Positions 44,001 to 50,010 of a stretch of 64,000 bases of DNA are shown piece after piece; within the stretch, counting starts at the first letter, position 1; the number at the start of each line of letters is the position of its first letter. The translations under genes and the position numbers were made by a program. Source of the stretch: Hippasteria phrygiana (Eukaryota > Echinodermata > Asteroidea > Valvatida > Goniasteridae); assembly GCA_037893225.1 (NCBI GenBank), contig JAZGUH010000374.1, forward strand, positions 434,001 through 498,000, written 5' to 3'. The notes beneath the pieces are model-generated. The model ran no database searches and had not been told where the DNA came from. It worked only from the letters and a program-made list of their open reading frames with translations.

Positions 44001-46100
44001 TGGATTTCTTCCTACAAACGAATAAGGAAGTAAAAAAAATATTATTTAATGAAAAAATGATTAATCTCTCTGCAATATATTTGGTCTAAAGAAACTCTGT
44101 TGCTGTGTGACTTATCTTTAATCATTTTGTTTGTGGAATGTCTCAATGGAAAACTCATAACTTATCTAATGCTAACAAATCTGCAATTCCATTTGAAAAT
44201 GAATTTTGTACGGTGCCAGACCCAAAAAGCATGGACACTGAACCTTAAGTATCCCCTAGAAAAAATTTGTGTCCCTCAGGTTCACCCCCCCCCCCCATCC
44301 TAGTTTGACGGCTGTGTACAAGGCCCTAATGCAACATGTACACCTCCATCCGACAATCCTCAGTCCCCCCCCCCCCCCCCCCCAATCCAATCCTGCAACT
44401 TTGAGGTTTGCTGATGATGATGCCCAGCAATACAAACATTATTTACTTTTGAATAAGACAAGTAAAAACCCCACCCACGTTAATATTATTATAAAGTAAT
44501 CAAACAACTATAATGTACTCGACAAATGTTGAATTATTCGGCCCAGACTTATCTTTGTGTGCACTGGATACATGTGCGAAAGCAGCGAAATATAAAAGTC
44601 TTTTTTGGAAGTTTATTAGACACCCAAAATAGAAAAAGGTGGTTTTCTTTTATTTACATAAGTTAGGCCCTGTCCGAATTACTTGGCTATGGCTTGAAAT
44701 TACACACAAGTCTATAGGAAGTGGCTGCAGCTGCTACCATAGACATGTGTGTAACATCCAGCCGTAGCCAAGTAATTCAGACAGGGCCTTAGAATAAAAT
44801 TCCTAGACTGTTTTGAAATGTACGGAGAGTATTTCTTAAATTATTTATCACTGTTATGTATCCTGTACTTATTTTAATTAACAAACAATCACATATTCAA
44901 AATTGTAATACACAATATTGATATTAACCCCTTGCGTACGGATGACGCAAATATGCGCAAAAAAAAACAGTGCCACCAGGCCGGATGACGCAATTGGCCG
45001 CTGTTTGTGCAGTTTCAATCATTGTTGGATTATTGTGTATATTACGCTTAACTGCACAAACACATTGTGGCCGTTTTGCTTGGTTGTCAGAGCCGCCACG
45101 GCACCCCGACGTCTCCCGTAAAATACCGTACTCAAGGGGTTAAGTTCAGTGATAGTAACATTATTATTGTAGTTTTAATAATGGCATTTATAATTTGGTT
45201 CAGGAACAATTTTTAGGAAGAGATGCATTACTGCTTTATCTGTTACAGGAACGTTACTCTTTGTAGAATTCTTTTTTTTTTCGGCTTGAGCGGCGGCCCT
45301 TGCTTGAGATGTTCCACTGCATACATGTACCAGTCTTGTTGACTTGACTTGCTGACTCGGACTCAAGTCAGACTCGAGTCGCGATTTTTTTGACTTGAGA
45401 CTTGACTTGACTTGGGGGAAAAAAATGACTTGGGACTTGACTTGACTTGAAAGACCATGACTTGTGACTCGACTTGACTTGAATAAATTTGACTTGGTGA
45501 CATCAACACTTTTGTTAAAACAATCAAAACTCAACTTTTGGGCCTATGCACATATCAGTTGAAAAAAATGCCAAGCCTACAGCGCATAGCGAGCTGGGAG
45601 TCTAGTACATGTACGTATGCGGGGCAGCAGCACTGGATGATTGCATAAAGAATCGTCAAGCCGGCATGCAAGGTTAATTTTGTACAGTGCATACGTGCCA
45701 GCCAAAAGTCATTTGTCATTGGAATTTGAATTTACTATGTGCAACACTTGACTGAGACTTGGCACTTGACTTGAAAAAATTTACTCGGGACTTGACTTGG
45801 AAAAACATTGACTTGGGACTTGACTTGACTTGTGAACATTTGACTTGTGACTTGACTTGACTTGAGAAAAAATGACTTGGTTACAACACTGACATGTACA
45901 TACTGCCCTAGAGCTCACAAACCTGTTTAACACAGTTCAGATGCAAGTCCTCAAAAAGTATAATAGCATGAGCAAACAAGTTTATAATAAGCATTTAAAC
46001 ACTCACTTGCATTGACTTGAGAATCCCAAATCATGGCAAACGAACACATAACGGAGAGCAGCACAGAGAGACATGGGTTTGATTTCGTAGTCGACCCCAT
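4813..46100 (-). CDS. Gene 1: SRCR(13)-HYR(5)-HRM-GAIN/GPS-7TM adhesion G-protein-coupled receptor, complete, 31 exons
   Basis: A single-pass model from signal-peptide ATG (46100) to TAA (4815-4813) gives 31 exons and 7,761 coding bases, or 2,586 residues. Residues 1-31 are the signal exon, about 32-1469 thirteen SRCR domains, 1470-1903 five HYR modules, 1904-1980 the HRM, 1981-2272 GAIN plus GPS, 2273-2540 the seven-helix bundle, and the rest the cytoplasmic tail. Every intron has GT/AG ends and the summed length is divisible by three, which is strong support for the joins. Adhesion GPCRs are surface receptors that self-cleave at the GPS and signal through a tethered agonist. SRCR and HYR modules are known protein-, glycan- or microbe-binding ectodomains, so a recognition or adhesion role is inferred. 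An exon without an open frame could be missed. The family call is very sure; the ligand is unknown. Confidence 0.9.
5719..5989 (-). CDS. Gene 1 exon 30: TM5, TM6 and first part of TM7
   Basis: 271 bases, phase 2 to 0. The loop-2 cysteine is followed by [19 protein letters not shown] (TM5), intracellular loop 3 ([20 protein letters not shown]), [19 protein letters not shown] (TM6, with the GLTW-FGFLA signature) and [14 protein letters not shown] (TM7 start). The plus-strand frame over the same bases is a shadow. Confidence 0.93.
6413..6479 (-). CDS. Gene 1 exon 29: end of TM4 and extracellular loop 2
   Basis: 67 bases, phase 1 to 2, too short to stand out by length. [21 protein letters not shown] continues AWG from exon 28 (split Gly codon). 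It ends in TA, which joins the C of the next exon to give Tyr before the loop-2 cysteine. Gene 2 has the same exon at 54225-54291. Confidence 0.88.
7352..7517 (-). CDS. Gene 1 exon 28: TM3 and start of TM4
   Basis: 166 bases, phase 0 to 1. [28 protein letters not shown] is TM3, with the conserved extracellular cysteine and the class-typical HY-L--F/W-WM core. The second intracellular loop and [13 protein letters not shown] (TM4 start) follow. Confidence 0.9.
7986..8085 (-). CDS. Gene 1 exon 27: TM2
   Basis: 100 bases, phase 2 to 0. The first intracellular loop KLRSGKFRQ is followed by TM2, [20 protein letters not shown]. Open frame beyond the GTAAGT donor is intronic. Confidence 0.88.
8574..8698 (-). 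CDS. Gene 1 exon 26: TM1
   Basis: 125 bases, phase 0 to 2. [14 protein letters not shown] leads into the first helix, [19 protein letters not shown] and VIIFLTI. Its start right after TNFAILV fits the short agonist-to-TM1 linker of adhesion GPCRs. Confidence 0.88.
8856..9017 (-). CDS. Gene 1 exon 25: GPS motif and tethered agonist
   Basis: 54 codons, phase 0-0. All GPS hallmarks are present: [30 protein letters not shown]. The four cysteines and two tryptophans are intact. Self-cleavage in the family occurs before the Thr of His-X-Thr, here between A2265 and T2266. The new N-terminus TNFAILV would be the tethered agonist. X is Ala rather than the usual Leu; cleavage is likely but not certain. 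Confidence 0.92.
9448..9638 (-). CDS. Gene 1 exon 24: GAIN domain, part 3
   Basis: 191 bases, phase 1 to 0. Reads [19 protein letters not shown], then [19 protein letters not shown] and IEFK before a GTGAGA donor. The L-x-EPVVIEF strand directly precedes the GPS strands in this receptor class. Open frame beyond the donor is intronic. Confidence 0.85.
9678..9820. repeat. 19-bp minisatellite, about 8 units, gene 1
   Basis: Unit GAACAATGGAGACTGTATT. Gene 2 has about two units at 57690-57718. In the intron between GAIN parts 2 and 3. Confidence 0.93.
10196..10574 (-). CDS. Gene 1 exon 23: GAIN domain, part 2
   Basis: 379 bases, phase 0 to 1. Starts [13 protein letters not shown] (last A-subdomain helix), then beta strands such as FSFVSVRQP and [15 protein letters not shown] of subdomain B. 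Gene 2 has one extra codon near the 3' end (382 bases). Confidence 0.85.
10724..10867 (-). CDS. Gene 1 exon 22: GAIN domain, helical part 1
   Basis: 48 codons, phase 0-0. Encodes [18 protein letters not shown] and [13 protein letters not shown], the amphipathic helices of GAIN subdomain A. The match in gene 2 (58611-58754) differs at a few residues. Confidence 0.85.
11381..11508 (-). CDS. Gene 1 exon 21: HRM second part and linker
   Basis: 128 bases, phase 1 to phase 0. Reads [10 protein letters not shown], then [12 protein letters not shown] and an acidic linker ending DVEE. The A-R-C and W/C pattern completes the HRM. The donor GTAATG is shared with gene 2. Confidence 0.85.
12083..13356. 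repeat. 53-bp satellite array, gene 1 (about 24 units)
   Basis: Unit contains ACTACAAAATACTACACAG and CATAGGCCAGTGTAGTAAG. Spacing between GGCCAGT blocks is 53 bases. Units are nearly identical apart from CAACAC/CAATAC swaps and one shortened unit near 13090. In the HRM intron. Confidence 0.95.
13628..13729 (-). CDS. Gene 1 exon 20: hormone-receptor motif (HRM), first part
   Basis: 34 codons, phase 1 at both ends. Contains [19 protein letters not shown], the typical C-x-DGLTWP-T-AG start of the HRM found before GAIN in adhesion GPCRs. A 2.1 kb intron with the 53-bp satellite separates it from the rest of the domain. Confidence 0.85.
14040..14273 (-). CDS. Gene 1 exon 19: HYR-like domain 5
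   Basis: 78 codons, phase 1-1. Near copy of exon 17: [41 protein letters not shown]. Exons 16-17 and 18-19 are a duplicated 276+234-base pair. Absent from gene 2. Confidence 0.83.
14394..14669 (-). CDS. Gene 1 exon 18: HYR domain 4
   Basis: 92 codons, phase 1-1. Near copy of exon 16 with [14 protein letters not shown] and VIYKARD in place of [14 protein letters not shown] and VMYKAGD. Missing as a separate exon from gene 2. Confidence 0.88.
14834..15067 (-). CDS. Gene 1 exon 17: HYR-like domain 3
   Basis: 78 codons, phase 1-1, a shorter HYR form: [55 protein letters not shown]. Its gene 2 counterpart (61316-61416) is cut in half by a deletion. Exon 19 is its duplicate. Confidence 0.83.
15254..15475. 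mobile_element. Family B MITE, block 1 copy
   Basis: Right end GGCAAGGGGTTAAC is well kept, left end degenerate. Shares the TGCAGCC-CATGCACAATA interior with other members. Duplicated in block 2 at 61618-61840. Confidence 0.6.
15938..16174 (+). pseudogene. SAP-domain start of a transposon protein, truncated
   Basis: ATG at 15938 gives [18 protein letters not shown] and a SAP-like helix pair (residues about 7-40: [24 protein letters not shown]). SAP modules bind AT-rich DNA. They head the nuclease-like protein of several invertebrate elements. The frame stops after 78 residues, with no nuclease domain left. Confidence 0.6.
16841..17302 (-). pseudogene. THAP zinc-finger start of a transposase, frameshifted
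   Basis: ATG at 17280-17278 opens [16 protein letters not shown], the first cysteine pair of a THAP finger. The domain continues in another frame from about 17230: [15 protein letters not shown], then W-IKNC and YICSKHF (the C-x2-H half) and a downstream DPIPAS. A frameshift near 17225-17235 separates the two halves. The rest of the transposase is absent. Confidence 0.62.
17628..17903 (-). CDS. Gene 1 exon 16: HYR domain 2
   Basis: 92 codons, phase 1-1: [14 protein letters not shown] at the start, [11 protein letters not shown] mid-domain, [19 protein letters not shown] near the end. This is a textbook HYR pattern (C-P, DNS, G-T-V-Y-A-D-SGN-C). The ISL2EU-like element ends about 80 bp beyond its donor. 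Exon 18 is a near duplicate. Confidence 0.88.
18053..18334 (-). CDS. Gene 1 exon 15: HYR domain 1
   Basis: 94 codons, phase 1-1. It starts [15 protein letters not shown] and ends [11 protein letters not shown], with the HYR hallmark of an early C-P-like pair, an aromatic ladder and a late Y-A-DESSN-A-C strand. HYR modules are immunoglobulin-like beta folds often found beside SRCR or CCP in adhesion proteins. Gene 2 has a nearly identical exon at 62534-62815. Confidence 0.85.
19110..19442 (-). CDS. Gene 1 exon 14: SRCR domain 13 (membrane-proximal SRCR)
   Basis: 111 codons, phase 1-1, with [10 protein letters not shown] (extra cysteine), [22 protein letters not shown] and GVTC. It is the last SRCR before the HYR block and the orthologous position to the only SRCR visible in gene 2 (63568-63903), nearly identical to it. 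Confidence 0.9.
19991..20490. mobile_element. hAT-type non-autonomous element with 8-bp target duplication
   Basis: CAGCAAAC occurs at 19983-19990 and again at 20491-20498, a perfect 8-bp duplication. The ends TAGGACTGT and ACAGCCCTA are imperfect inverted repeats of the hAT type. The interior holds a 16-bp tandem repeat (about 20009-20105) and several GAATATTCG palindromes. No coding frame. Confidence 0.82.
20990..22050 (+). other. CpG-rich left arm of the Chapaev-like element, possible promoter
   Basis: Contains TGATGACGTCATCG (CRE-type, 21410s), ATGACTCAGC (AP-1-type, about 21598) and CACGTG (about 21822) upstream of an ATG at 21851. That frame reads [16 protein letters not shown] into a GTGAGT. 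No downstream exon joined convincingly. Confidence 0.3.
23456..23605. mobile_element. Short MITE with CAGTGGCATAACT ends
   Basis: CAGTGGCATAACT at 23456 and AGTTATGCCGCTG ending 23605. 150 bp, inside the Chapaev-like element. A similar end occurs near 43892. Confidence 0.55.
24363..24586. mobile_element. Mariner-like MITE with TA flanks
   Basis: CAAAAAATTAAAGGAACAGAC (24370-24390) and GTCTGTTCCTTAAATTTTTT (from 24561) are inverted, with TA outside each end. 220 bp, inside the Chapaev-like element beyond the transposase stop. Confidence 0.62.
24855..27755 (-). pseudogene. DDE-type transposase, RAG1/Transib-related fold, one in-frame stop
   Basis: ATG at 27755-27753 opens 488 codons to a TAA at 26291-26289. 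The same frame continues without other stops for 477 codons to a TAG at 24857-24855. The N-terminus has paired cysteines (CCIC, CTSC), then basic and coiled-coil stretches (about residues 95-125) and a Ser/Thr/Pro linker (about 215-255). Candidate core motifs: [15 protein letters not shown] (first Asp), [12 protein letters not shown] just after the stop (zinc CxxC), [11 protein letters not shown], and [19 protein letters not shown] near the end (Glu). This order resembles the RAG1/Transib/CMC fold. One stop in an otherwise intact frame means a recent lesion, a readthrough site or a sequencing error. Confidence 0.7.
28172..28504 (-). CDS. Gene 1 exon 13: SRCR domain 12
   Basis: 111 codons, phase 1-1, six cysteines: [36 protein letters not shown]. 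It borders the 8.7 kb intron holding the nested transposons. The intact MITE end stops only about 35 bp from its donor. Confidence 0.9.
29158..29490 (-). CDS. Gene 1 exon 12: SRCR domain 11
   Basis: 111 codons, phase 1-1. Six core cysteines plus the extra one (YQCQWGTVC). The segment after WGTVC has two extra residues (SYYRHW). The C5-C6 segment is [11 protein letters not shown]. Confidence 0.9.
29755..30270. repeat. Compound minisatellite: AATGGC-type then 16-bp units
   Basis: Left part is a CAATGG-type array (about 29755-29955). Right part is AGCACAAGAGACCGGC repeated about 11 times (29956-30131), decaying into AGCACAAGACC and AGCACGAGAGACC variants. In the SRCR10-11 intron. All six frames stay open across parts of it, which is not coding. 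Confidence 0.93.
30816..31151 (-). CDS. Gene 1 exon 11: SRCR domain 10, lacking one disulfide pair
   Basis: 112 codons, phase 1-1. As in domain 8, both members of the C2-C7 pair are missing: the first core position reads WGSVSS, and the C7 region is aromatic and acidic ([11 protein letters not shown]). [19 protein letters not shown] and GVTC remain. A cysteine two before the tryptophan (NQCGW) has no obvious partner. Confidence 0.88.
31520..31752 (+). mobile_element. SINE-like element
   Basis: GTTCAAACCCTGCC resembles a B box, followed by the SINE core CCTTGGGAAAGACACTTAAC and a tail AAGCGCTATATAAGCATAA. In the SRCR9-10 intron. Confidence 0.6.
32144..32482 (-). CDS. Gene 1 exon 10: SRCR domain 9
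   Basis: 113 codons, phase 1-1, six cysteines: [36 protein letters not shown]. The donor is the weaker GTTGGT. Two NxS/T sites are possible (NES and NRS). Confidence 0.88.
33020..33364 (-). CDS. Gene 1 exon 9: SRCR domain 8, lacking one disulfide pair
   Basis: 115 codons, phase 1-1, the longest SRCR exon. The first core cysteine is absent (WGTIANNDW where siblings have WGTIC or WGTVC). The penultimate one is also absent, replaced by an aspartate/tyrosine run ([13 protein letters not shown]). In the family these two positions pair (C2-C7), so the loss looks concerted. An unpaired cysteine sits directly before the tryptophan (GCWG). The tyrosine run is coded by a TAT/TAC tract, like an in-exon microsatellite. 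Confidence 0.88.
34419..34748 (-). CDS. Gene 1 exon 8: SRCR domain 7
   Basis: 110 codons, phase 1-1, six cysteines: [36 protein letters not shown]. One residue is inserted in the AW-DAHHFG stretch relative to its siblings. Confidence 0.9.
35351..35466. repeat. Short foldback with 22-bp perfect arms
   Basis: Arms at 35351-35372 and 35445-35466 (GGGAATAAATATGTGCTGGG outward) are exact complements around a second weaker dyad. MITE-like, in the SRCR6-7 intron. Confidence 0.7.
35521..35847 (-). CDS. Gene 1 exon 7: SRCR domain 6
   Basis: 109 codons, phase 1-1, six cysteines: [33 protein letters not shown] short perfect-arm foldback lies about 55 bp beyond its donor. Confidence 0.9.
36326..36897. 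mobile_element. Inverted-repeat element abutting the foldback
   Basis: GAACTTCCGGGCACCTC at the left and GAGGTGCCCGGAAGTTC at the right are perfect inverse arms. 570 bp. A minus-strand frame inside has CxxC and CC motifs but nothing I recognise. Confidence 0.6.
36951..38087. mobile_element. Foldback element rich in ACCCGGGTAA motifs
   Basis: CCGGTTTCACA at 36951 is answered by TGTGAAACCGG ending at 38087. Many ACCCGGGTAA or GGGTTA blocks lie in both orientations near the ends, giving several nested hairpins. 1.1 kb, GC-richer than the flank, no coding frame. In the SRCR5-6 intron. Confidence 0.68.
38174..38500 (-). CDS. Gene 1 exon 6: SRCR domain 5
   Basis: 109 codons, phase 1-1, very close to the SRCR consensus: [36 protein letters not shown]. 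Six cysteines, with an NGS glycosylation site. A foldback transposon ends about 90 bp upstream of its acceptor. Confidence 0.9.
39090..39260 (-). repeat. tRNA-like repeat, minus orientation
   Basis: On the minus strand: GCTCAGTTGGTTGAGC (D-arm/A box) and GATTCGAATCCC (T-loop/B box), with arms GAACAAAGATACTGACA and its inverse on each side. The anticodon arm is shortened, so it is a pseudo-tRNA or SINE, not a working tRNA gene. Confidence 0.6.
39662..39985 (-). CDS. Gene 1 exon 5: SRCR domain 4
   Basis: 108 codons, phase 1-1. The core six cysteines are kept, with the extra one before the tryptophan (YTCYWGTIC). The C5-C6 segment reads [12 protein letters not shown] serine/threonine-rich linker follows. 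Confidence 0.9.
40149..40617. mobile_element. Long-armed MITE interrupted by a second MITE
   Basis: Arms of about 52 bp at 40149-40200 and 40566-40617 are near-perfect inverted repeats (CATTCCATAAATTTGGGGTC outward). A second element at 40236-40439 sits inside. In the SRCR3-4 intron. Confidence 0.72.
40236..40439. mobile_element. Family B MITE (TTAACCCCTTG ends), nested
   Basis: TTAA at 40232-40235 and 40440-40443. Inverted ends CCCCTTG and CAAGGGG, with a dyad interior. Family members also at 44928-45139, 15254-15475 and 61618-61840. Confidence 0.7.
40637..40975 (-). CDS. Gene 1 exon 4: SRCR domain 3
   Basis: 113 codons, phase 1-1, with [14 protein letters not shown] and [10 protein letters not shown]. 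The NES triplet is a potential N-glycosylation site. Six cysteines are present, and the terminal motif is GVMC rather than GVTC. A charged tail (EARSDS) follows the domain. Confidence 0.9.
41451..41563. mobile_element. Short TTAA-flanked MITE related to 50507-50719
   Basis: TTAA flanks at 41447-41450 and 41564-41567, with internal inverted arms CCCTGCCAGAC and GTCTGGCAGGG. About 113 bp, non-coding, in the SRCR2-3 intron. Confidence 0.6.
41832..42301. mobile_element. Family A MITE, intact copy
   Basis: Starts AGGTAGTGTACACGATTGG and ends with the inverse, TTAA at 41828-41831 and 42304-42307. About 470 bp, no coding capacity, lies in the SRCR2-SRCR3 intron. Serves as reference for the split copy. 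Confidence 0.8.
42445..42765 (-). CDS. Gene 1 exon 3: SRCR domain 2
   Basis: 107 codons, phase 1-1, the shortest SRCR exon. All six conserved cysteines are present plus a seventh two residues before the WGTVC tryptophan (HQCQWGTVC). The extra cysteine recurs in domains 4, 10, 11 and 13. The donor is GTTAGT. Confidence 0.9.
43297..43623 (-). CDS. Gene 1 exon 2: SRCR domain 1
   Basis: 109 codons, phase 1-1. It starts with the VRLVNG motif and contains [14 protein letters not shown], a C-GHES-IEQC segment and a terminal GVTC. Six cysteines in the group A pattern are visible. It is the first ectodomain module after the signal exon. Confidence 0.9.
44663..44792. repeat. Hairpin MITE (TTAGGCCCTGTC ends)
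   Basis: TTAGGCCCTGTC-GAATTACTTGGCTA at the left is inverted at the right as TAGCCAAGTAATTCAGACAG. 130 bp. Non-coding. Confidence 0.65.
44928..45139. mobile_element. Family B MITE
   Basis: Starts CCCCTTGCGTACGG and ends with the inverse, TTAA on both sides. 212 bp, in the signal-exon intron of gene 1. Confidence 0.7.
45320..45885. repeat. Dense ACTTG/GACTCAAG repeat tract
   Basis: Clusters of GACTTGACTTG and GACTCGAGTC with local dyads, at both ends of an AT-rich centre. Looks like an element built from a short palindromic motif. Upstream half of the signal-exon intron. Confidence 0.6.
46007..46100 (-). CDS. Gene 1 exon 1: signal peptide
   Basis: ATG at 46100-46098 opens a frame of 31 codons plus one base, ending at a GTGAGT donor (46006-46001). 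The peptide has a short polar start (MGSTTKSN), a hydrophobic core ([16 protein letters not shown]) and a polar end (DSQVNA), as a secretory signal does. It ends in phase 1, exactly what every SRCR exon needs. A second ATG frame over the same bases ends in phase 2 and cannot join. The 5' UTR and promoter lie upstream of 46100; I see no clear TATA box. Confidence 0.75.
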
Positions 46101-47028
46101 CGTTAATGATCAGTGATTGAGATGATGAGTACAATCCAAGAAATACTTGTCATCAACTGCTGTCATTAGTGTATTATTCTCACCACAGACGTTCAGACGT
46201 CTGTTCCCATTTGTTAAACTTGAGGAACTTGCAAAGTTTTAGGGAGTGCTAGGAGGAAATAAGTTGCAATGCATCATTCCATTCATGTCCCTTACATTCA
46301 ACCTGTTGACACGCATTGACGAATCTCAACAATAGAAAGTACAAGCACTATTGACGATATCCAACACCAAATAAAACCTATCAGCTTGAAATGAGGGGAA
46401 AGTCGCACTGTCAGATTTTAACATGTTTATTTGAAAAGCTCTATTCTATCATACCCCAAAGTTTCAAAACGGAATTCAAAACTTTCTTTAATTCAGGTTA
46501 TAGTGTGTATTGGTCACAAACTTTGAGCTTCATTTTCTCAAACAAGGGGTTAAGACTCTGACAGCTTCAAAAAGTTAACAACAGGGTAACAATATACATG
46601 TACATGTACATCAAATTAAATCTTACTGCATGTATTTTCAGGAAGCACCATAACCCCAACTTTCAATATTGCTACTTTCCACCCGTTTTGTGGTGCCAGG
46701 TCAGGTATGCATGAAGTAACACTTGTCGACAGGTACCTGGATGGCACAAAAAGAATTGACGTCATAGAAATCCAGCTATTCGTTAAGGTGAAAACATGAA
46801 CCAGGATATTAAATTTTCAAAAAAAGTTCTAAAACTGCCACTGCCAAAGCCTTTCCATTCAATTCAATACCATGTACATAATCATGCCTTGCCTTTAACA
46901 ATTGTCAACAGGGAAAAGGTGAACCTATAGAAATCCAACATATTCAGCTCTTTTCTTGTAACAGAAAATGTTAATAAGAAAAAAAGTCACTTCCATTGCA
47001 ACTACTGTATTTTAATATGTGTGGAGAA
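46101..47028. other. Upstream region of gene 1
   Basis: Holds the 5' UTR and probably the promoter. Contains a TATACATGTACATGTACATC stretch near 46590. No core promoter motif I would defend. Confidence 0.35.
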
Positions 47029-47205
47029 CAAAGATACTGACAATTTGGGAGACCGCCAACATAGGGCAAGACAGCTCAGTTGGTAGAGCGCCGGTACGGT
47101 AACCCGGAGGTCGCAGGTTCGAATCCCGCTCCTGTCAGTTTCTTTGTTCACTTTGAAAATGTATTCAAATTTACCTAGTCAGTTTCCCTTGTAGATTGTT
47201 TGGAG
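47029..47205 (+). repeat. tRNA-like repeat, plus orientation
   Basis: Second copy of the 39090 repeat: GCTCAGTTGGTAGAGC and GGTTCGAATCCC, bounded by GAACAAAGATACTGACA and TGTCAGTTTCTTTGTTC. The anticodon stem has a mismatch. About 0.9 kb upstream of the gene 1 start. Confidence 0.6.
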
Positions 47206-49603
47206 AATTTGTTTTGATAGAGTTCTATAAAAGTATGTGAATTCAAATACTTGCACCATGTAGGCCTAGAGGCCATAAAATAGTTCAGAAAACAATCTGG
47301 TCATATTGCCCCCCCCCCCCCCTAATAAACCCATTTGGATTCTTTTTAAATAACCCAATCTAAAAATATGACGGAACATTTGAAGTATCAGGGAGGTGAA
47401 ATTGAAACTTGGTAATTTCCAGATTGAGAATTTTCTGTATGCAAGCATGTCATTGACTAATGCAAACTAAATGCAAATTTATACATACAGTGCATGCATA
47501 ATGTAGATGCTGAACTTTAGTGAACAAACAAGTTGAGGTACATACAATGTTTGCAAAGCCCTTTCCTTACACTTACGCACACACAAGTGTGTAAATACCG
47601 GCAATTACGACTCCCTATTGTCCCTCTTTTGTTTGTACTTCAACGTTTTCGGAAGGCCTCCCATATGTTTTGTACACAAATTTTAATCGTGAAAATTTGG
47701 TCAATCGTGGACCATTTGTCTACGCCCTAACCCTTTTGTCCCTAGTCCACGATTGACGGTACAAGTATTTACATACTCACCCATACAAAAATCTAAAATC
47801 CCATCTCAATCCATTTGATGACATCACATTCACACAGTACTTATTGCAGCTGACCTGCATGTATTGACTTCATGTGTTTAAGATTTCTTATGTATCCGTC
47901 GAAGATTTTTTTTGTGACAAATTTACTTCTGAACTTTTTTTTTGTACTTGGGCCAAATAATTTCTGAATTAATTCAAAAGATTACCATAATCACATTACA
48001 ACTTTTAAGTAAATACTATCACATTACAGGTAACTGTATGCTGCTTATTTCACTTTTGTACAGAAGCTACTGTTTCTTTGCTGTTAATGGTGCCCGACTG
48101 GTCTACAAAACTACTTTTAAATTTACCTTCATATGCTTAAAGGGACACATTGCTTTAAATTTTGGCGATTTGGGCTATACAAATTAAATGGATATGGTTG
48201 GGAAGCTTTTTTAAAAGTAGAATATAAAGATTCACATAACTATCCCTTCAAATTGAGTGGTTTTTGTTTAATTTCGTGACAAATAACGGTCCGCCATTTT
48301 GTAGAACCAAATTTTTGACTCCACAAAATGGCGGACCGTGTCCACCAGTCGTATTTCTAGTGGCAGCTGGTTGAAGTACGTCTGGGCAATTATTTTGACA
48401 ATAACCGTCTGTTTGTGATATTCAATTATTTTTTTATAGTTAATAAATAAAAATGCATGTTGGAATAAACTTGTTATTCCATTATGGTCAAGCTGCAAGT
48501 CTTGTAAGGAGCTTGTGTAGCCTGGCCGGGTGAAGCGAAGCCTGCCGCGCGTCTTGGGTGATATATGGTAGGGATATCGGGACTGTCTCGTCGCGGTAAT
48601 TTAACATATGAAAAAGTTATGAATAATTATGTACCTTCTTTTTATGACCACTTTGGAAACTTTCGTCAGCGATGCTCATTGATAGTTCATGAATATTCAT
48701 ACCATGACCTCACTGCATTTTTCTTCAATGAACTTGGGCTTTGTAATTTTTAAACATTGAAAAGTTAACCTTTCTAGTAATTGTGTACAATTTAATCACA
48801 TTTTGGGCAGTTTAAGGCTAGAAAATGTTTTGAAGATTGATTTCAAGCCTTTGAACTGAGATTATGTTGAATAATGTGTGAGAAATTAGAGAAATATTTT
48901 CGTAAATGTTTCCACTTGTGGGCGTGGCCAAAGTAGAAGTGCATATTATTGATTTTCTGGTTGACAGCAGGTACCCCCTAACTTTAAATATCAAAATAAA
49001 TGTTAGGATGACAAATGGTAGCATATAGGTGCTGCTAGGATTTGTGTGGCACCACTGCTGTGCCTTTTTGACTATATTGTCATTGCAGAAATAGCGATAT
49101 TGGCAGAAAATAAGTTGGCTAGCAATTGGAATATTTACATTTATTCTGATAAATACACAATTTGTAAACAGAGCATTAATTAGAAGGCAACTGACGACGT
49201 ATCACCCGTTGGTGCATTATAGACACATCCCTTAAACAACTCTACAGATTTTTCTGTCATATTTTAAAATTTTCGCATTCTACACTGAAATAAAATTGAT
49301 ATTCACTGAGATTGATTTACAAGCTGCGTTCAAGCGATTCTACTGTGAAAGTTTAATTTTGTAAACCTTTTATTACTGATAACACTACATTCTAGGCAAT
49401 TTGCAAACCATCTCCAAATGCTTACATGAATGCAATGCAATGCAATGCACTCCAATTCAATTCTTTTTTGGCTACGTTCGAAACTCACACCTGCCCATAT
49501 AATTAGATAAATGTAATTGTAGCAAAGTGCCCTGCTCAGAGACACATCCAGCAGCCATGCCTTGGAATCTCATTTTAAACTTCCCAGCTTAACCAAGATT
49601 TAA

Positions 49604-50010
49604 AGGTAATATACATTTATTTGCAAACATCAAAAAACCAAACTACCGAATTAATCTATTATGAAATACCTTACTGGACTGTGAGTAAATAATAGTCTCA
49701 AGCATCCTGTGAAATCACACTGGAATTTTTGTATCAATTTCCAGCAATTGTCAGCCGCCAATCATTGGAAATAGTCTAGTTCCCCGACTTGATAATTCCC
49801 TGACGTCTATAAATTGCTCCGTTTTGTCTAAAGTAGGGTCAGGGAAACAGACTACAAGAACAGCATTTTCCCCTACATTTTCTGTTTTCCAGCATCTATA
49901 CACACAAAACTTTCTACAGGTCACTGTTACAGTATTTGCTATAAAATACCAACCCCCCAAATCCATTCATTTCTGAAAATTACAGCAAAAGCCAATGTTG
50001 TATACTACCT
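49604..50010. mobile_element. Family A MITE, old copy in block 2
   Basis: Duplicate of 1938-2347 with the same ends and TTAA flanks. Small differences only. Confidence 0.75.

Noticed and set aside
45175..45534. 119-codon frame rich in Ser and Lys
   Set aside because: It follows the ACTTG repeat tract and has repeat-driven composition.
46029..46070. Alternative start ATG in another frame within the signal exon ([12 protein letters not shown])
   Set aside because: It leaves two bases at the donor, incompatible with the phase 1 SRCR exon; the MGSTTK frame fits and is a better signal peptide.
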